From contig JAUIGL010000010.1 in assembly GCA_030430165.1 (NCBI GenBank), positions 39,466-103,465 of the forward strand: DNA of 64,000 bases. The letters run 5' to 3'. Under the pieces are notes generated by a model, which was not told the DNA's origin, did no database searches, and worked only from the letters and a program-made list of their open reading frames with translations. Shown here one piece after another: positions 9,237 to 19,655 of this stretch (position 1 is the stretch's first letter; every line of letters begins with the position of its first letter). This DNA comes from a bacterium (GTDB lineage Bacteria > Desulfobacterota > Binatia > HRBIN30 > CADEER01). The position numbers were made by a program, and so were the translations under genes.

Positions 9237-9737
9237 ATGATCCGACTCGCACTCGTCGTCTTGCTACTCATCGCCAGCCCGGTGTACGCGCAACGCGGGC
9301 CGGTCCCCAAGGGGCAACCCACCGGGGTGGAGCTCGAGGTTCACAAGACCTACGGCTCGTTCGTCGACGCTTGGAACAAGCACGACCCCAAGGCCATGGC
9401 GGCGCTGTGGACCGCCGACGGCGACCACATGGAGCCTGACGGGCGAACCGTGTTCGGCCGGGAAGAGGTCGAGCGCCTGCTGACCTATGAGCACGCGAGC
9501 GTGTTCAAGGACAGCCAGCTCCACCTGGCAATCGAGCGGGTACGTATTCCGACGCCCGGCGTCGCCATTGCCGACGGCACCTACGAGCTGTTCAACGTCA
9601 CCGACGCCCGCGGCAACAAGATCCCCGACCGACACGGCTACTTCACCAGCGTCCTCACCAAGGAGGCCGATGGGTGGAAGGTCAGCGCCAGCCGCCTGAT
9701 GCTGCCTCAGGTTCTGATCTGGCGCGATCGCGACTAG
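9237..9737 (+). CDS. Exported SnoaL/DUF4440-like protein
   Basis: 166 residues from the ATG at 9237, which has GAGGAGG at good spacing; a GTG six bases upstream is the alternative. A clear signal peptide (LALVVLLLIASPVYAQ) ends near residue 18. The rest has the pattern of the NTF2-like SgcJ/EcaC group: a first helix with FVDAWNKHDPKAMAALWTADGDHMEPDG, then strands ending SRLMLPQVLIWRD. Such domains bind small ligands or act as isomerases; no catalytic assignment can be made. Its 3' end overlaps by 56 bases the 3' end of the convergent four-helix-bundle gene. Confidence 0.78.
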   Translation: MIRLALVVLLLIASPVYAQRGPVPKGQPTGVELEVHKTYGSFVDAWNKHDPKAMAALWTADGDHMEPDGRTVFGREEVERLLTYEHASVFKDSQLHLAIERVRIPTPGVAIADGTYELFNVTDARGNKIPDRHGYFTSVLTKEADGWKVSASRLMLPQVLIWRDRD

Positions 9738-10086
9738 CATCGGGCTGTTGCCGAGCTCGCGCGCGCAGCGCGCGCGCAAGCTCGTCCAGCTGGCCACGCA
9801 AGCCACCGGCTTCGACTTCGTCGAGATAGCCGAGGTCGGCGGCGACGATCAGCAGGCATCCGAGCTCGCTGCAGCGAGCCGCCGCGGCGAGCAGGGTCGC
9901 GCCGCCGCTGGCGCCGCCCTCGCCGCCCACCGCGACCGCGCTGACCACGTCGACGATGCCGCCGCGCAGCTTGTCGCGCAGGACCAGGTCGCGGTGGAAT
10001 CCGCCGCGCGAGGTCGCGCCGTAGAATGCCGAGACCAGGGCGCGCGCCTCCCGCCAGACCTCCAACTCCTCGTACGGTTCAGGCAT
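9682..10086 (-). CDS. Four-helix-bundle protein (23S rRNA intervening-sequence protein type)
   Basis: 134 residues opening with YEELEVWREARALVSAFY and TSRGGFHRDLVLRDKLR, the usual first two helices of the small four-helix-bundle family. The third and fourth helices follow (TLLAAAARCSELGCLLIVAADLGYLDE and the RGQLDELARAL region). The normal NIAEG motif is replaced by VAVGGEG, so this copy is divergent. The function of the family is unknown. Two relatives occur in this window, an intact one near 55.4 kb and a broken one near 54.0 kb. The gene converges on and overlaps the SnoaL-like gene. Confidence 0.72.
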   Translation of the reverse strand: MPEPYEELEVWREARALVSAFYGATSRGGFHRDLVLRDKLRGGIVDVVSAVAVGGEGGASGGATLLAAAARCSELGCLLIVAADLGYLDEVEAGGLRGQLDELARALRARARQQPDASRDRARSEPEAASGGWR

Positions 10087-10092
10087 ACCGCC

Positions 10093-10121
10093 ATGATGTA
10101 TCGCCTATGGCTATTTGTCAA
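10093..10121 (-). promoter_or_regulatory. Sigma-70-type promoter predicting a leaderless four-helix-bundle mRNA
   Basis: On the minus strand, a perfect TTGACA (10121-10116) is followed after 17 bases by CATCAT (10098-10093). The first transcribed base would be at about 10086-10087, which is the A of the ATG at 10086. If the promoter is real, the mRNA would start at or next to the start codon. Confidence 0.45.
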
Positions 10122-10252
10122 GTATCATCCATCGGGTCCACCCCAGGCTCGGTTGGCGAACGGCAATCGACCGGCGCGGCGAAACGCTCACACGATCGTG
10201 AAATCAACGCGTTGGCTTCATTTCCAAGGCAAAGCGAAATATGGAGATTCCC

Positions 10253-11611
10253 ATGAGCGAGTACAGCGCCTGGTTTGAATGCATCAACGGTTGCCCGACC
10301 CGGTTCAACTTGACCGAAGTCATCTACCGCTGCCCCACCTGCGGCGATCTTCTCGACGTCAAGCACGACCACGACGCTTTGCGGCGGCGGTCGGGGCCCG
10401 CCTGGATCAAGCTTTTCGAAGATCGCTACCGACGCAACGACTTCCCCTACGGCTCCGGCGTGTGGGGCAAGAAGGAATGGGTGATTCCCTTCATCGACAA
10501 CGAGAACATCGTTTCGACCTACGAGGGCGGCACCAACCTGATGTGGGCCGATCGCTACGGCAAGCTGATTGGAGTCGAAGACCTGTGGGTCAAGCAGTGC
10601 GGCAACTCCCATACCGGCTCGTTCAAGGACCTCGGCATGACCGTACTGGTGTCGGTGGTCAAACAGATGATCGCCGAGGGCAGCCCGATCACCGCCATCG
10701 CCTGTGCCTCGACCGGCGACACCTCGGCGGCGCTCGCCAACTACGGGGCGGCGGCGGGGATCCCGGCGGTGGTTCTGCTGCCGAAGAACAAGGTTTCCCC
10801 GGCGCAGCTGGTACAGCCACTCGCCAACGGCGCGCTGGTGCTCAGCCTCGACACCGATTTCGACGGCTGCATGGCGCTGGTCCAGGAAATCACCAACGAG
10901 CCGACCATCTACCTCGCCAACTCGATGAACAGCCTGCGCATCGAGGGGCAGAAAACGGTCAGCATCGAGCTGGTGCAACAGTTCGATTGGGAAGTTCCCG
11001 ACTGGGTCGTCATTCCCGGCGGCAACCTCGGCAACGTCAGCGCCCTCGGCAAGGGGTTCCTGATCATGCGCGACCTCGGCGTCATCCAGAAGCTGCCGCG
11101 CATCGCCGTCGCCCAGGCGGCCAACGCGAACCCGCTGTACCTGTCGTACCAGAGAGACTTCCAGACCTTCGAAGCGGTGCGCGCAAAAAAGACGCTGGCA
11201 AGCGCGATCCAGATCGGCAACCCGGTATCGTACAAACGGGCGATCAAGGCGCTGACCCAGTTCGACGGCGTCGTCGAGCAGGCGACCGAGGCCGAGCTGG
11301 CCGACGAAGCGGCGCGCGCCGACCGCACCGGGATGTTCAACTGCCCGCATACCGGCGTCGCCCTCGCGGCACTGCGCAAGCTGGTCGACAAGAAGGTCAT
11401 CCGATCGGACGAACGGGTGGTCGTCATCTCGACCGCGCACGGGTTGAAGTTCGCCAATCAGAAGATCGCCTACCACATGAACGAGCTCGAAGGCATCGAG
11501 TCGGCGCACGCCAACACGCCGACCGAAATCGCCGCCGACCTCGGCAAGGTCAAGGACGCCATCCGCAAGTTCTCCGACCGCGCGCGAGCGCTGGGGACCG
11601 GCCGTGGCTGA
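10253..11611 (+). CDS. thrC: Threonine synthase
   Basis: 452 residues from the ATG at 10253, preceded by GGAG. Converts O-phosphohomoserine to threonine with PLP. The N-terminus has a zinc-ribbon-like pair of Cys motifs (CINGC and CPTCG). The PLP lysine is in [12 protein letters not shown] near residue 123, and the phosphate-binding loop is VIPGGNLGN near residue 260. [16 protein letters not shown] is the conserved serine/threonine-dehydratase block. Length and layout match the longer bacterial threonine synthases. It overlaps the following trans-sulfuration gene by eight bases, joining two branches of homoserine use. Confidence 0.93.
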   Translation: MSEYSAWFECINGCPTRFNLTEVIYRCPTCGDLLDVKHDHDALRRRSGPAWIKLFEDRYRRNDFPYGSGVWGKKEWVIPFIDNENIVSTYEGGTNLMWADRYGKLIGVEDLWVKQCGNSHTGSFKDLGMTVLVSVVKQMIAEGSPITAIACASTGDTSAALANYGAAAGIPAVVLLPKNKVSPAQLVQPLANGALVLSLDTDFDGCMALVQEITNEPTIYLANSMNSLRIEGQKTVSIELVQQFDWEVPDWVVIPGGNLGNVSALGKGFLIMRDLGVIQKLPRIAVAQAANANPLYLSYQRDFQTFEAVRAKKTLASAIQIGNPVSYKRAIKALTQFDGVVEQATEAELADEAARADRTGMFNCPHTGVALAALRKLVDKKVIRSDERVVVISTAHGLKFANQKIAYHMNELEGIESAHANTPTEIAADLGKVKDAIRKFSDRARALGTGRG

Positions 11612-12794
11612 GCCGAAGACACCCCGGCGCGGGGCCAGCACGCAGGCGGTTCACGCTGGTGAGCAGCGCAGCAAACCGACCGACGCGATCACTACTCCGA
11701 TTTCCCAGACGTCGACCTACACCTTCGCCAACACCCAGGAGCTGCGCGATCACTTCGAGCACAGGATCGAACGCGAAGAGTACGGGCGCTACGGCAACCC
11801 GACGCAACGCGTCGCGGAAAAGAAGCTGGCGGCGCTCGACAACGCCGAAGACGGATTGATGTTCGCCAGCGGCATGGCGGCGATCACGACGACTCTCTTC
11901 GCCATTCTCTCGCGCGGCGCGCACGTCGTCGTCACCGACGACGCCTATCGCCGCACGCGCCAGTTCCTCAACCAGACCCTGGGCCGGTTCGGAGTCGACG
12001 TGTCGACGGTGCCAGCCGGCGACTACGACCGCATCGAAGAGGCGATTCGGCCCAACACTCGCCTGATCTTCAGCGAATCGCCGACCAATCCGTACAACCG
12101 CGTGCTCGATCTCGAGAAGCTGGTCGAGATTGCGCAACGGCGGCGCGTCAAGACGGTCATCGACTCCACCTTCGCCACGCCGATCAACCAACGCCCGATC
12201 GACTTCGGCATCGACCTGGTGATCCACTCGGCCACCAAGTACCTCGGCGGGCACAACGACCTGCTGGCCGGCGCCGTGGTCGGCAGCGCGCCGCTGATCG
12301 GCGGCATTCGCGATCTGCAGGCGATCACCGGGGCAGTGCCCGATCCGTTCGCCGCCTATCTCTTGATCCGCGGACTCAAGACACTCGCTCTCCGCGTGTC
12401 GCGGCAGAACGAAAACGCCGAACGACTCGCGGCGTTCCTCGACACCCACCCGAAGGTGGGAACCGTGCACTACCCGAGCCTGTCGAGTCACCCCGAACAC
12501 GAGATCGCCAAGAGCCAGATGAAGGGCTACGGCGGAGTCGTCTCGTTCGAGGTGGCCGGCGACATCGACGCCACCAGCCGCCTGGTCGACGCCTGCCAGA
12601 TCCCGCGCATCGCGCCATCGCTCGGCGGCGTCGAGAGCCTGATCGAACAGCCGGCGCTGATGAGCTTCTACGAGCTCACCACCGAAGAGCGCCTGCAGGT
12701 CGGAATCAAGGAAAACCTGGTGCGCTACTCCGTCGGCGTCGAAGATGCCGACGACCTGATCGCCGACCTCGAGCAAGCGCTCGAGCAGGTGTAA
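11604..12794 (+). CDS. metB: Cystathionine gamma-synthase / O-succinylhomoserine sulfhydrylase-type PLP enzyme
   Basis: 396 residues starting at a GTG inside the end of thrC. This is a full-length Cys/Met metabolism PLP enzyme: the N-terminal block [10 protein letters not shown] and [10 protein letters not shown], the PLP-stacking region [11 protein letters not shown], the acidic residue in VIDSTFATP, and the PLP lysine in [13 protein letters not shown] near residue 210. [13 protein letters not shown] near residue 335 is the substrate-carboxylate block. Close homologues carry out cystathionine gamma-synthase, gamma-lyase or sulfhydrylase reactions, and sequence alone does not separate them. 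The link to thrC favours homoserine-ester use in methionine synthesis. Confidence 0.82.
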   Translation: MAEPKTPRRGASTQAVHAGEQRSKPTDAITTPISQTSTYTFANTQELRDHFEHRIEREEYGRYGNPTQRVAEKKLAALDNAEDGLMFASGMAAITTTLFAILSRGAHVVVTDDAYRRTRQFLNQTLGRFGVDVSTVPAGDYDRIEEAIRPNTRLIFSESPTNPYNRVLDLEKLVEIAQRRRVKTVIDSTFATPINQRPIDFGIDLVIHSATKYLGGHNDLLAGAVVGSAPLIGGIRDLQAITGAVPDPFAAYLLIRGLKTLALRVSRQNENAERLAAFLDTHPKVGTVHYPSLSSHPEHEIAKSQMKGYGGVVSFEVAGDIDATSRLVDACQIPRIAPSLGGVESLIEQPALMSFYELTTEERLQVGIKENLVRYSVGVEDADDLIADLEQALEQV

Positions 12795-12814
12795 GCTCGA
12801 AGAGAAAAAACATA

Positions 12815-12896
12815 CTCGCGCAGAGCCGCTGAGGCGCAGAGCTCTACAGAACCATTTTTCTCAGCGCCTCTGCGCCTCTGCGCGAGATAAATCTTT
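12815..12896. repeat. CTCTGCGCG inverted repeat, possible two-way terminator
   Basis: Arms CTCGCGCAGAG...GAGGCGCAGAG and CTCTGCGCCTCTGCGCGAG pair over most of this stretch. It sits exactly between the convergent ends of the PLP enzyme and the small membrane protein gene. A second copy is at 40672-40758 and a half copy near 30418-30445. It could end transcription from both sides. Confidence 0.6.
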
Positions 12897-12918
12897 TTCT
12901 GCGAACCCAAATCTCTGA

Positions 12919-13113
12919 TCAGCCGATCAACCGCCACACTGCGTAGGCAAGCACTGCCGCAGCAGCCATCCACAAGCCCAGAGTGCGCCGCGCCGCCGAC
13001 TCGCGGCGGCGCCGCTCGGGGAGCTGGTTGATGTGCGCGGTGCGCAGCTTCGGGACCTCGACCAGCACGCCGACTACGAAGACCACCGCGATCAGGAGAG
13101 CGAGTAGCTTCAT
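12919..13113 (-). CDS. Small two-helix membrane protein
   Basis: 64 residues from the ATG at 13113. Residues 3-20 (LLALLIAVVFVVGVLVEV) and 46-61 (the LWMAAAAVLAYAVW region) are hydrophobic, joined by a basic loop with RRRR. The ATG overlaps the TGA of the upstream SRPBCC gene (ATGA), so the two are probably co-translated. I do not recognise the family. Confidence 0.6.
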   Translation of the reverse strand: MKLLALLIAVVFVVGVLVEVPKLRTAHINQLPERRRRESAARRTLGLWMAAAAVLAYAVWRLIG

Positions 13114-13595
13114 TCGCGCTCGGCGCTCTCGTAGAACACCTTGAGCCGAGCGCCGATCTCGGCCACCTGGCGCCGGATCAGCCAGCCGACGCCGCACGCG
13201 CCGAGCGCCCTGCCCGCTGCTCCCCAGCGCATCGCGTAGTCGAGCGATAGGGTCAGCTCGGTGTGGCGGTCGTCGCCGCCTTCGATCCAGTAGCGGAACC
13301 AGGCGCGCTCGAACGGCAAGGGCGGGCCGCCGTCGCCGTAGTGCAATCGAAGGACGAATCCCCGTCCCTCTTCCCACTCGACCACGGTCTCGTCCATCGC
13401 ATCGCTCTCGCTGCGGTAGACCTTGCGGCTGGCGCCGACTCCGCGGGTCGCCTCGGTCGAGATCGTCGTCCGGACGATCCCGGGCACGTAGTGATGCGCC
13501 AGCGTGAGATCACTCAGGCGCCGCCAGGTCTCCTCCGGTGAAAGCGCTAGATCCACCCGCGTGCTCGCGCTATCCAGGCCGCTGCGATCTTCCAT
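13110..13595 (-). CDS. SRPBCC (polyketide cyclase/START-fold) protein
   Basis: 161 residues from the ATG at 13595; an upstream start at 13631 would run into the alcohol dehydrogenase remnant and is less likely. It shows the pattern of SRPBCC lipid-binding proteins: an early STRVDLALSPEETWRRLSDL with helix 1, alternating strands in the middle (KVYRSESDAMDETVVEWEEG), and a long C-terminal helix (LIRRQVAEIGARLKVFYESA). These bind hydrophobic ligands; the ligand here is unknown. The small membrane protein gene overlaps its stop. Confidence 0.75.
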   Translation of the reverse strand: MEDRSGLDSASTRVDLALSPEETWRRLSDLTLAHHYVPGIVRTTISTEATRGVGASRKVYRSESDAMDETVVEWEEGRGFVLRLHYGDGGPPLPFERAWFRYWIEGGDDRHTELTLSLDYAMRWGAAGRALGACGVGWLIRRQVAEIGARLKVFYESAERE

Positions 13596-13611
13596 CGCCG
13601 CATCGAAGCAC

Positions 13612-13778
13612 GAGCCCGCAGCCGACGCCACCGATCCGATCGAAGCCGTGCGCGAGCTGACCTTCGGCGGCGTCGACTACGCGTTCGAGTGCATCGGGGT
13701 CTCGACGATGTCAACGAGCCGATCGACGCAATGAAGAAAGGCGAGGTCGCGCGCTCGGTGATCACCTTCGCTCCCTAG
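13612..13778 (+). pseudogene. Remnant of a zinc-type alcohol dehydrogenase with an internal deletion
   Basis: One frame reads DPIEAVRELTFGGVDYAFECIG, the end of the NAD-binding domain of zinc alcohol dehydrogenases. It then passes, through a change of frame at about 13702, into LDDVNEPIDAMKKGEVARSV and a stop at 13776, which is the C-terminal end of the same family. Compare ISAVHDLTGGGADFVFECIG and LEEVNDAFEHMRKGEVARQV in the intact enzyme at 25540-26625. The segment between them and the whole 5' half are missing. The remnant lies antisense against the presumed 5' region of the SRPBCC gene. Confidence 0.8.
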
Positions 13779-13779
13779 C

Positions 13780-13860
13780 CTTAGCCTACAGCCCTAGCCT
13801 TAGCCTTCTTTTCGAAGCGACGAAGGCTAAGGCTCGGGCTGGAGGCTGGAGGCTAGGGGT
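13780..13860. repeat. Short CCTTAGCC / GGCTAAGG repeat
   Basis: CCTTAGCC and CCCTAGCC units on the left face GGCTAAGG and GGCTAGGG units on the right, making an imperfect hairpin of about 75 bases. It lies between the dehydrogenase remnant and the TetR gene's 3' end, where it might stop transcription. Confidence 0.5.
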
Positions 13861-13877
13861 TGTGGGCGCTGGCGCGA

Positions 13878-14543
13878 CTATGTCTCGCCCGCGTCGTCGG
13901 CGGAATCCGGGGATCGAATCACTGCGACCATCGAGTCGATCAGAGCGCTGACGAAGCGGTCGCGGCCGACCGCGCCGCTGCGTTCCTCCTCGCGCGCCTG
14001 GTGCGCCAGCGCGTGGAACAGGAGGATGGTGACGAACAGGGGCTTCCAGCTCTTCGCCGGCCCGACCGCGTCGCCGCGCACCCGGCGGTCGATCTCGCGC
14101 ATCAACAATCGCGTGGCCGGCATCGGCCGGGGCCGGATCGGCTCGATCTGCGCCTGGATGCGAATGTAGGCGCGACCGCTGGGCTCGTCGAGCTTCGCGA
14201 TCAGCGGGTCGACGAGAATCCGCACCAGGTCGCGCAAGCTCGCCTCGCTCCCCGCCCTCTGCAGACGATCCAAGGCCTTGCGCCGCGCCGTGTCGATCCC
14301 GGTCTGGTGGCGCAACAGTAGGGACTCGACCAGCACGTCCTTGTTGCGAAAGTGGTAGAACACCGCGGCGGTGTTGCGCTGGCCAGCTTCGCGGTTGACC
14401 TCGTTGAGGCTCACCTTGTCGAGACCGCGCTCGGCGAACAGCCGCTCGGCGGCTTCGAGAATTCTCTCACGCGTCGCGTCGGCGCGCGCGCTGCGCGTGC
14501 CGCGATTGCGCACGTCGCGGGGCGATGTTCCTCGAGATCCCAT
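13878..14543 (-). CDS. TetR-family transcriptional regulator
   Basis: 221 residues. The N-terminal DNA-binding domain is clear: TRERILEAAERLFAERGLDKVSL, then the helix-turn-helix NEVNREAG...AAVFYHFRNKDVLVESLL. The C-terminal ligand-binding part is helical, with RIQAQIEPIRPRPMPATRLLMREI. A basic stretch precedes the HTH, so the true start may lie a few codons inside. It is divergent from the metallo-beta-lactamase lipoprotein gene across a 162-base gap, so control of itself and that neighbour is the simplest guess. Confidence 0.88.
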   Translation of the reverse strand: MGSRGTSPRDVRNRGTRSARADATRERILEAAERLFAERGLDKVSLNEVNREAGQRNTAAVFYHFRNKDVLVESLLLRHQTGIDTARRKALDRLQRAGSEASLRDLVRILVDPLIAKLDEPSGRAYIRIQAQIEPIRPRPMPATRLLMREIDRRVRGDAVGPAKSWKPLFVTILLFHALAHQAREEERSGAVGRDRFVSALIDSMVAVIRSPDSADDAGET

Positions 14544-14611
14544 CGGCTCGACAATTTATTCGAATCGCGACCCCGATCCAAGGGCGCCGCCGCCCGCCTA
14601 CGCCCGACGCT

Positions 14612-14658
14612 TCAATTAAAGTGATCGTTTGACAGCAATCGAGACGGCGGCACAAGAT
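14612..14658 (+). promoter_or_regulatory. Possible promoter/operator between the TetR gene and the MBL gene
   Basis: TTGACA at 14629-14634 is followed after 18 bases by CAAGAT, a weak -10. It overlaps an imperfect palindrome at 14612-14632 (TCAA...TTGA ends). The location in the divergent gap is right for a TetR operator, but the symmetry is weak. Confidence 0.25.
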
Positions 14659-14705
14659 CGAAGAGCGCTTGGCGAGAACGCCGGCGCCAGAGGGGGACGA
14701 CGTCG

Positions 14706-16055
14706 ATGAAGCATCGAGGCCCAAGAGGGGCATGGATCCTGATCGTTGCGCTGGTCGCGGCGTGGGGCTGCAACGACGCGCCCGATGCGCGACCCGAAGA
14801 TCGGGTCGCACGCCCCCAAGGGGTGCCGCAGACACGCGATCTCGAAACGTTCGGGCGCGACCTCGACGCGGCCGTTCGCGTGCACGACCTCGTCTACCAA
14901 GCGCGCGGCACCGGCAACGTGCAGATGGTCGCGACCGGCGCCGGCAACGTCATCATCGACACCGGGTTGGTCACCGAGGCGAGTCGGCTCAAACCGATGA
15001 TCGACCGGATCAACGACGACCCGACGACGCACGTCATCGTCACCCACGCCCACCCGGATCACTACAGCGCCGCCGACGACTTCGCCGAGGGCGGCGCCGA
15101 GATCGTCGCCCACCGCGAGTTTCTCCACAACCAGACGTATCTCAAAGCCCTGGTCCCTTTTCTGATGCCGCGCAACCGCATCTTTTTCCCCGAGCAGGTC
15201 CCCGTGCCGCGCTTCGCCGATCGCGCCGTCCAGTGGCTGTATCCGGTGATCGAGCCGACCATCGTCGTCGACGACGAATATGCGTTCGAAATCGGCGGTG
15301 TGCGCTTCGAGGTCCTGTCGATGCCCGGCGCGGAAGGCTCCGACGGCCTTTGCGTCTGGCTGCCGCAACACCGGATCCTCTTCACCGGCGATCTCTTCGG
15401 GCACGTCTTCGGCATGTGGCCCAACCTCACCACCATCCGCGGCGAGCGCACCCGGTTCCCGCTGCCCTACATCGAATCCCTAGACCGCATCCTCGAGCTC
15501 GATCCGGTCCTGCTGGTGCCGAGCCACTTCGAGCCGATCACCGGGCGCGACCGTATCCGCGCCGGTGTGATCAAAACGCGCGACGCCGTGCAGTACGTCC
15601 ACGACCGGGTCATCGAGGGCATGAACGACGGCAAGGACGTCTACACCCTGATGCGCGAGATCCGCCTGCCCGAAGAGCTGCAGCTACCCGAGATCCACGG
15701 CAAGGTGGCGTGGGGCGTGCGTAGCATCTGGGAGGGGTACTCCGGCTGGTTTCGCCTCGACTCCACCGCCGAGCTGTACGGAGTTACCGACGACGCGGTC
15801 TATCCCGACGTCGTCGAGCTCGCCGGCGGGGTCGACGCGATCAACCGCCGCGCCGCGCTCCGCCTCGAGCGCGGTGAGCCGGCCGAGGCGATCCGCCTGC
15901 TCGACATCGCGCGCTCCGTCGACCCGCGCAATCGCCGCTCGGCGGAGATCCGACTCGCCGCCCTGGAGGAGCTTCTCGAGCGCAGCGGCGACGTCAACCA
16001 CTACGAAGTATATTGGCTGCGCCACCGCATTCGACAGACCCGCGAGCTGCTCTGA
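14706..16055 (+). CDS. Lipoprotein metallo-beta-lactamase-fold hydrolase with alkylsulfatase-type C-terminal domain
   Basis: 449 residues. The N-terminus has a basic start, a hydrophobic core and a Cys at residue 20 (AAWGC), so it is probably a lipoprotein. The metal-binding HxHxDH motif is VTHAHPDHYSAADDF near residue 118. Further ligands fit HRE near residue 138, FTGDLFG near 224 and PSHFEP near 275. From about residue 330 the sequence resembles the alkylsulfatase dimerisation domain (SGWFRLDSTAELYG, then helical repeats with RRAALRLERGEPAEAIRLLDIAR). Linear alkylsulfatases share this order, but the substrate here is not certain. Its stop lies immediately next to the convergent ettA end. 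Confidence 0.82.
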   Translation: MKHRGPRGAWILIVALVAAWGCNDAPDARPEDRVARPQGVPQTRDLETFGRDLDAAVRVHDLVYQARGTGNVQMVATGAGNVIIDTGLVTEASRLKPMIDRINDDPTTHVIVTHAHPDHYSAADDFAEGGAEIVAHREFLHNQTYLKALVPFLMPRNRIFFPEQVPVPRFADRAVQWLYPVIEPTIVVDDEYAFEIGGVRFEVLSMPGAEGSDGLCVWLPQHRILFTGDLFGHVFGMWPNLTTIRGERTRFPLPYIESLDRILELDPVLLVPSHFEPITGRDRIRAGVIKTRDAVQYVHDRVIEGMNDGKDVYTLMREIRLPEELQLPEIHGKVAWGVRSIWEGYSGWFRLDSTAELYGVTDDAVYPDVVELAGGVDAINRRAALRLERGEPAEAIRLLDIARSVDPRNRRSAEIRLAALEELLERSGDVNHYEVYWLRHRIRQTRELL

Positions 16056-17741
<1,686 letters not shown>

Positions 17742-17753
17742 GATCCCCGTTTC

Positions 17754-19457
17754 ATGTTCGCTCGCGACTCGCCCGTCAACCTAACCCGCGCAATCGTGGC
17801 ACCGATTCCCCGCAACGACTGGACCATTCTCGCAGCCGCGACCGCGGTCGTGCTGGTCGTCGAGTGGCTCCTCTTCGCAGCCTCCGTGCGCGACTACGTG
17901 CTGCCGACCTACCCGGCGCACCACGACCAGACCGCGTACCTGATTCGCGCCTACCAGGCCGACGCAGCGATCCGCGACCACGGCGCCTGGGCTGCCTTCG
18001 CCCAGCGGATTCAGCGAGGCTCCGCGACCGGTTCCCTGCTCGACTACGAGGCGGCGCTCGCCTTCCGGCTGATCGCACCCTCGCGGCTCGGCGCGCTGAG
18101 CGTTCTGTTCGCCCACTACGCGGCGCTGCAGATCGCCGCCGGGGTCGCCCTGACGTTGCTCGCGCGATCGTCCGCCTACGGCATCCTCGGCGTCGCGTTG
18201 ATCGCCGCCTCGGGATTCCCCTTCGTCGTGCCCGGCGGAATCTTCGACTTCCGCATCGACACCGCGGCTACCTGCGCCTTCGGCCTGGTCGTCATCGCCC
18301 TGCTGCGGTCTCGCCTGTTCGCCGACATCAAGTGGTCGATCGCGACCGGAGCCATCGCCGCCTACATGGTCGCGCTGCGCCACAACACGCTGGTGCACTG
18401 GCTCGCCATCGGCGCGGTGCTCTTCGTCTCTCTCCTGCTGGCGCCTGCGCTCGGAGTCCTTGGGCGCGAGCAGTCGGCGCCGCGATTGCGCGCACTACTC
18501 ATCTGTTTCGCCGTCACCTTTGTCCTCTGCGGACCGCTGTTGTGGTTCAGTCTGGACGACTTCTACGCCTACTACGCCGGTCAGTTCGCGCAGCGCGGCC
18601 CCATCCGCGACGTCCTCTCGGGGCGCGACGCGCTCGTCCACTGGCTGTTCTACCCGTACAATGTGCTGGTCCAGCACGCCGGGGCGACCTTCTTCCTCAC
18701 CGCCGCTCTCGCCGCCAGCTGCATCTTCCCGATGGGACGGCAGGCCGCGGCGCGCGGCGCGCCACCGCCCCCCTGGCTCGAACGCTACTGGCCGCTGCTG
18801 GTTTCGATCGTCGTGCCGATCGCGATCCTGACCGTTCACACCGTGCGGTCGACCGTGGTCGCCGGCATCGTTCTACCGTCGACCGTGCTCCTCTACGTGC
18901 TGGCGCTGGCCGACCTCAGCGGACGCCCAGCTCTGCGCACCGGCGCGGCCCTGCTGGTGCTGGCCGTCGCGCTCGCGCTGCAATCCTGGCAGCACCTCCA
19001 GTGGCGCGAGCTCGAATCCGAGAAGCTCGCCGGCGGGCGGGTGGCGTTCGCCATGCACTACGAGATCGGACGCCGCCTGCTCGAGCTCGGGCGAGCCGAG
19101 CCGGTGTACGTCAGCAACACGCTCGAGGACGCCTTCGAGCCGGGGATCGCCGCAACCGCGCTCTTCGAACGCGACCGCGCGCTGATCCGTCCTCGCTCGC
19201 CCGCCCGTGCCGCGCAGATCTTCCCCGTTGCGCCGCAGCGCTACCGGGAGATCCTGCGCACCGCCGACGTCGTGCTGCTGCAAACCGAGGGCGACCGAAT
19301 CCGCTATCCGCTGGTCGAGTACGCGGATTCGATCGGCGACGAGATCCTGGCGGAGGCAGGAGCAGCGATGAAACCTGTCGGCTCCTGGCGTTTCTCGGGC
19401 GCCGCCGCGACTGCCTATCTACGCCCAAAACGCGCCAGCCAGGGCGCGGCGCGATGA
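17754..19457 (+). CDS. Polytopic membrane protein, glycosyltransferase-family-39-like
   Basis: About 567 residues from the ATG at 17754; a GTG at 17796 is a reasonable alternative because the first helix starts after it. The N-terminus has one transmembrane helix followed by a long first loop (YPAHHDQTAYLIRAYQ) with an HDQ motif, where GT-C transferases keep an acidic catalytic pair. About ten more hydrophobic segments follow to residue 415, then a soluble C-terminal domain of 140 residues. That layout is usual for dolichyl- or undecaprenyl-phosphate-sugar-dependent mannosyl/arabinosyl transferases, but no close family is recognised. It is divergent from ettA. Confidence 0.65.
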   Translation: MFARDSPVNLTRAIVAPIPRNDWTILAAATAVVLVVEWLLFAASVRDYVLPTYPAHHDQTAYLIRAYQADAAIRDHGAWAAFAQRIQRGSATGSLLDYEAALAFRLIAPSRLGALSVLFAHYAALQIAAGVALTLLARSSAYGILGVALIAASGFPFVVPGGIFDFRIDTAATCAFGLVVIALLRSRLFADIKWSIATGAIAAYMVALRHNTLVHWLAIGAVLFVSLLLAPALGVLGREQSAPRLRALLICFAVTFVLCGPLLWFSLDDFYAYYAGQFAQRGPIRDVLSGRDALVHWLFYPYNVLVQHAGATFFLTAALAASCIFPMGRQAAARGAPPPPWLERYWPLLVSIVVPIAILTVHTVRSTVVAGIVLPSTVLLYVLALADLSGRPALRTGAALLVLAVALALQSWQHLQWRELESEKLAGGRVAFAMHYEIGRRLLELGRAEPVYVSNTLEDAFEPGIAATALFERDRALIRPRSPARAAQIFPVAPQRYREILRTADVVLLQTEGDRIRYPLVEYADSIGDEILAEAGAAMKPVGSWRFSGAAATAYLRPKRASQGAAR

Positions 19458-19655
19458 TCATGCTACGGCCGCCCTGCCGACGAATCGCCGGTCCGGCCCT
19501 TGTCAGGCCGGGAAATTCATTTATACCAATTTGGTTGGGAATCGAATCGACGCCGATCCGGCTGGAATTTTGAATTTACACGGGCGTTGTGCGTCAGTCC
19601 TTCTCGGATCCGACCGCCGACTTCCGCGAACTCAACCGCCGAGCCAAGGGGAACC

